From NCBI RefSeq assembly GCF_030272615.1, contig NC_081409.1:475614073-475678072 (forward strand): a DNA stretch of 64,000 nucleotides, read 5' to 3'. The position numbers and the translations under genes are program-made. The DNA is from Cryptomeria japonica. Lineage: Eukaryota > Streptophyta > Pinopsida > Cupressales > Cupressaceae. This document shows positions 59,805 to 64,000 of this stretch, piece by piece (position 1 is the first letter of the stretch; every line of letters starts with the position of its first letter). The notes beneath the pieces are model-generated. The model saw only the letters and a list, made by a program, of their open reading frames with translations, did not search any database and was not told the origin of the DNA.

Positions 59805-61320
59805 TAAGATGTCAACATAGGTTGATGTTGATATCTTAAGTAAAGTAGAACAAGGATACCTACTTTCATCACAAAGAATATATCCGCAATGCAAAAATGT
59901 CATAAATCAAAGCAAGAGAGGGAATACTTCTTCAAGTCAGAATAAGATAGTTGAAAAAGAGATATCTTGTTGTAAGTGTAAAGGAGATCCTTGGAGGAGA
60001 AGAGATATTTGTTCAAAAGACATCTACCCCCAAGAGGAGTTGTCTTAGACAAATATAACATCTTCTAGAATGAAACAAGAATTCACTCCTTCCTCCTATT
60101 GCTAGGTGAAAGGGATTCTTAATGAAGGATGACTCACTTTTATCCCAATGGGGATAGGTGAATTTATTATAGATGTATATTACCAAGTGGGAAAGAGATT
60201 GTAGTCAAGGACTTACACCTCTTGTATAAGAGAGAACCCTTGAGTGAACAGCAAAAATTCCACACAAGGAATGACATCAAGTAATAAAATTCACACCATC
60301 CACAACATAGGAAACAGTGGATCCTTAGAGAGAGAGAGAGAGAGAGAGAAATCATTTCCCCCCGAGCTAGGGGATAATGAGAAGAGATTACACAATCTTC
60401 TAGAGAGAGATTAAACATAAGTAAATGCACAATGTGCTTTCATGAATGCATGGAAGGAAAGACATTAGTATATGTAAAATATATGTCTCAAGAAGTGGTA
60501 ATCTTTAAAAGAAAGAGAGAAAAGCATCACGTATTCTCCAAGGGGGTTTAATTATAAAAACATACCATTGTAAGAAATTATAATCATGTATGAAAAATGC
60601 ATCCCCTAAACGAAATAGTGATAAATGAGATAAAAGGGAAGAAAGAGAAAGGAGGAAAAATTCTTGCCCCCCAAGTGAGGAAGACAAAGAGAAAAATTAC
60701 ACATCTTCTAATGGTGAGTATTGGCAAATGATATGCCTTCCTAGTGGAACAGATCCTTACAAGGAAGGGATACATACTTCTCAATAGATCATTCCATGCC
60801 AAGGGGCATATCTTACTTGCTAATAATTGAGGCCATAAAAGAGGTAAGTTTCCCAGAGAATGAAGAAAAGAGAAGAAGAGCACTACTCATTAAATAAACT
60901 TCTCTTAAGTAAAGATGAAAACCCAATAATAATGATATGCTCACATAGGAATGATTCTTACGAAAGGAAAGAGATCTAATAATGAATAATGCACCAAGAT
61001 AGAGATGAATATATAGAAAGAATGAGGAAAAATGAACTTCATTTTGTTGCCCCGAAGTATGTAAAGTTGAAACAACACTACCACAAATGACAATAAGCCC
61101 CCAACTAATTGGACTATTTATATAATAAGGGTGAGGAGAAACAGGAAGAGAAAAGAAGTGCTAAGGCACTATTTTGATGTCAAGGAAGACAGCTAGATCT
61201 ATTGTAAGATAAATATGTGCAAGGTCATATTGCTTCTAAACAAATTTCTTAAATGCATAACATTTCCCAAGAGAATGTGAATGTAAATCATGAAAAATGC
61301 AATATTCAATACCTTTCACT
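59805..61320. other. element D internal noncoding region
   Basis: Purine-rich on the plus strand, including a (GA)n tract at 60328-60349. Phrases such as 'cccc(c)aag/gagagg' and 'aagagat' recur in diverged form. No coding similarity was recognised on either strand. Confidence 0.55.
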
Positions 61321-61329
61321 TGCATACGA

Positions 61330-62382
61330 TTCTTGTTTTTTATTTTGAGGAGGAAAGGAAATGTTCTTATCATACTTCAATCTCCAATAGATTCTTGCAG
61401 CCAATCTTTCAAGGTGGTAGATATCATCTTGACATAAAGGAGAAGAATTAGTAGAAGAAGGAGATTTCTTATCCACAATTCTAATTTTGCCACTATTTAT
61501 GCCATCTTGAATAGATTTTTGAAAATCAAGGAAATCATTACCATTATGGTCATGGGTTTGATGAAATGAACAAAAAGGATATTTTGAAGAAGAAGCATTC
61601 TTGCGGGATCTTTTGATTTGTTATTTTTTAAGATAATTTTCAAAATTCTAGAGCCTAAGGAGTTCATCCGTAGAAAGAGGAGCATCATTTCCCAAGCCTT
61701 TTGTAGTAGTTTATGTAGGAAGGTTTATAGGGACACGATTTCCTTGCTCAAATTTCTCAATTTCTTATCCTGTAAAACCTTGTGTTGTGATTATATGAAA
61801 GCCACGACTATGAGAATGTTGCAATTGAGTAGATGGAGGAATAGGATCATGAAATTCTTGGAAATCTGATGTATAAGGGGGAAGAAAAGGATTTGTAGAT
61901 GAAGAAGGAGTATCATGTGAAATGTCAATCTCATTTCCTTTATCAATCTTATCCTTTGTGGAGGATTAGGGTTGAACATCTTCATCATCTAGAAGCTCAC
62001 TTTTAGTTATTTCTATGCAAGGGGAAAGATCATGAATAAAATGCATGACATCATCCTCCCTACATAAACTTTGATGTCGAAGATAGGTCTTAGGAGAATA
62101 AGGAGGATCTAAAGATGTAAGAATGTTAATGTTTTGATTTTGTCCCCCTTGCTCAAGGGTATGTGTAGAAGAAGATGGGTCCTTGTCACTTTCCAATGCT
62201 TGCACTTGTTTAAAGAGAGAATTGGTTAAAGCTTTAGGTCTCATCTCATCCACATAAGATAACCTAGGAGAGGTACAAGGGTTAGGATCTTTAGGTTTAG
62301 GATCTACAAAAGCTTTAAGGTGATTAACATAGGAAATGCATTTTGTTAACAATGTCACCATAATGCAACATAAATGATACAT
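61330..62382 (-). pseudogene. element D gag-like pseudogene
   Basis: Minus-strand frames from 62382 downwards form one broken gene. A Pro/Ser-rich N-terminal part (MYHLCCIMVTLL.. to ..LLDDEDVQP at 61966) is followed, after stops and a frameshift, by FCSFHQTHDHNGND and IQDGINSGKIRIV near 61575-61480. This resembles the Cys/His segment plus helix of the gag remnant at 4.1 kb (CAYHRHNKDKTSHC, IQDLIDNGVIEI). The last Cys of the motif is changed to Asp or Phe. Upstream lies a leader of about 800 bp. No protease or polymerase follows. Confidence 0.6.
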
Positions 62383-63210
62383 GAAAGCTTTTAGATCTAA
62401 TTGAAAAGGAAATAATTTGGAAATCCTAACAACACAATATGACCAAGTGCTATGAATAAAGAGAAGTGACAGGAATGAAAGAAACCCTTATTCGACACAT
62501 TGTAGTAAATATATGTGAAAAACAATGTAATCATATGCGAAAGGGTAAGTAAATCCAATTTATTAAATTGTCATTGAAAGTCTCTTAATTAAAATCTTAA
62601 TTTGCTAGAAAAGAAGATCTAAAATTAGGACCTTTTTATGAATATTAATTTAAATTTTGAATTTGATGAAATTTGAATTTGTGTTCGACCTTAGGAGGTG
62701 TTAAAATTGATAAAGTACGCCAATTTTATGGATTTAAGTGGAAAAATACAGTCAATTCCATCTCTCGAAATTTTGGGAAAAAAGCTAGGTACCGTGTTGA
62801 AAGTCCACACAGTCCGACCAACTTTTTTCAAAATTTTCAGGGATGATAGATTATGATTTTATTGCGGAATCCAAAAAAATAGTTGATTTGGAGATGTCTA
62901 GATCGAGCAAATTGGCAGTCAAAGGTCGAAAATAAAAGGATTTTTAAAATTAGGGTTTTGTTGTTTAACCACTGAATTTTTAGAATAAAAAGGTAGATTT
63001 GAATTGCAATTTTGAAATAAAAACCAAATATGAAACAAGCAATTAAAATTTTTCACTTCACAAGCTTAATGTTCACAAAATGAAAAATTAGGGTTTCACT
63101 GCATTTAACCTCTAAAATTTGCAAATAGATCAAACTTAAAAATGAAATTTTGAAATTCAAATTGCACTTAATCAGATCTAATAATGAGTTTTTAGAATTA
63201 ATGTGTAAGA

Positions 63211-63224
63211 CGTCAGGTTCACCA
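63211..63224 (-). other. element D primer-binding site
   Basis: On the minus strand TGGTGAACCTGACG begins three bases after the 5' LTR end. The TGG start, complementary to a tRNA CCA end, and its position support the call. I did not assign the tRNA. Confidence 0.7.
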
Positions 63225-63227
63225 AAA

Positions 63228-64000
63228 TGTAATGTGGAAAATTGGATCCTAGTGACTCCTCACCTAGGAGAGAGAAAGGAAGCCACTAGGATGATTTTTG
63301 CTTGGAGGAACTTTACATTCAAAAGAGGGGCTTGACTCTACTAGATCCAAATCCAAGGGAAACGAGGGTGTGAATTCCAAGTGGATTGCAAGGAATTGAA
63401 GTGTGATTTACCCTCTTTTGTAAATGAGAAAGTTGACTTGTTGACTATGTAGGAAAGAGAGATAAAATGAGTGAAATGAGGAGCTACCAGTTTGGGATCG
63501 CGTTGTAACTTCAGATCTAAGATATTTAGACTGATACGGATCTGCCCTGCAACTTTGGAGAAAAGTCATTGGGACTGTGCTGAAAGTGTCCATGATCCTC
63601 CGAAAAATCCACAAAATGAAAAGGGTTCCTTCATCTCTACAAATGAATCCCAAACCTGCAATTACAGTTGTGCACCTGCAACCTAAACACAAAAAAGAAG
63701 GGAAGAAGGGTTGTGGATGGGGGTTTGCCTCGGTCAAACCCCAGTTGAGGAATCAACCTTGAAAGAAAGTGATTGGAAATGCTTGAATGTAAACAATGGA
63801 AATGTATACCTTGTAGATCTGCAATTTGTTGATGATGGTTGCTTTGCTTCTTGAATGTAATCCCAAATGCTATATGAAATGGCATGTAACATGACAAAAC
63901 CCTAACACACATATGTTTGCAAATGAATGTTGTGAATGTTGCTCCAATGGATGAATGAAGAAGACACATGAAGAAGAAGACTTGATGAATGCTTGAACAC
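63228..64000 (-). repeat. element D 5' LTR, cut by window end
   Basis: This is the direct repeat of 57604-58370. The remaining roughly 420 bp of the LTR should lie beyond the window. Confidence 0.9.

Larger units (their letters stand above)
57604..64000 (-). mobile_element. element D: gypsy-type LTR retrotransposon lacking pol, incomplete in window
   Basis: Two direct repeats, 57604-58797 and 63228 to the window end, both begin TGTAA(A/T)GTGGAAAATTGG in plus orientation and are LTRs of a minus-strand element. A primer-binding site lies beside the upper LTR and a polypurine tract beside the lower one. The internal region is only 4.4 kb. It contains a broken gag-like gene and long noncoding DNA with minisatellites. 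Nothing resembles protease, integrase or reverse transcriptase. It is therefore a non-autonomous or deleted gypsy relative. The upper LTR continues past 64000, so the target duplication cannot be checked. Confidence 0.85.

Overview
This is a nuclear chromosome segment of a land plant with a large, repeat-filled genome, almost certainly a seed plant. It holds plant-type Ty1/copia and Ty3/gypsy elements with initiator-tRNA-Met primer sites, a decayed PLS-type pentatricopeptide-repeat (PPR) gene, and a decayed piece of plastid DNA. I see no intact host gene. The C-terminal end of the rpoC1 copy looks unlike the usual angiosperm sequence, which makes me lean weakly towards a gymnosperm. That lean comes from memory and was not tested.

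Layout. 1-9.9 kb: gypsy-derived DNA with a broken gag gene on the minus strand and several short tandem arrays. 9.9-32.55 kb: a four-level nest whose boundaries can be read from the sequence. A copia element (9905-32550, plus strand) has its 5' LTR split by element A1 (11151-26849, minus, duplication TCCTT). A1 is split by A2 of the same family in the opposite orientation (11999-23776, plus, duplication CCCCG/CCTCG). A2 is split by B (13236-20811, minus, duplication CTTTG), a pol-less LTR retrotransposon that carries a gag-like gene with four zinc knuckles and a long second gene of unknown function. 32.56-40.2 kb: a plastid insertion (trnK, rps16, trnD-trnY-trnE, trnT, psbD and rpoC1 pseudogenes) that directly abuts a long TG/ATAC microsatellite on each side. 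40.2-43.1 kb: gypsy-like noncoding DNA and a third microsatellite of the same composition.

43.1-57.6 kb: one PPR pseudogene on the minus strand, broken by two insertions. Gypsy element C (44082-47752, gag-protease only) is flanked by a directly repeated stretch of about 450 bp of the PPR sequence, which looks like a giant target-site duplication. Element A4 (48701-57361, minus) carries same-family element A3 (52486-56808, plus, duplication AAACA). A3 has a TATA box and an ORF with a histone-H3-tail-like N-terminus. 57.6-64 kb: element D, a gypsy-type element on the minus strand with long LTRs, a gag remnant, minisatellites and no pol gene seen; its 5' LTR runs off the window.

The window is therefore mainly a record of insertion order. 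Copia and the PPR gene are the oldest hosts. A-family elements of roughly 4 kb invaded both, and twice an A element landed inside another A element in the opposite orientation. B is the innermost insertion. B shares its polypurine tract and the preceding bases with the copia element, which suggests it was mobilised by copia machinery. G-to-A and C-to-T changes dominate the damage in the plastid copy and in B's zinc knuckles, as expected of methylated, silenced DNA. All similarity and boundary statements are by-eye comparisons within the window and to family knowledge; no search was run.
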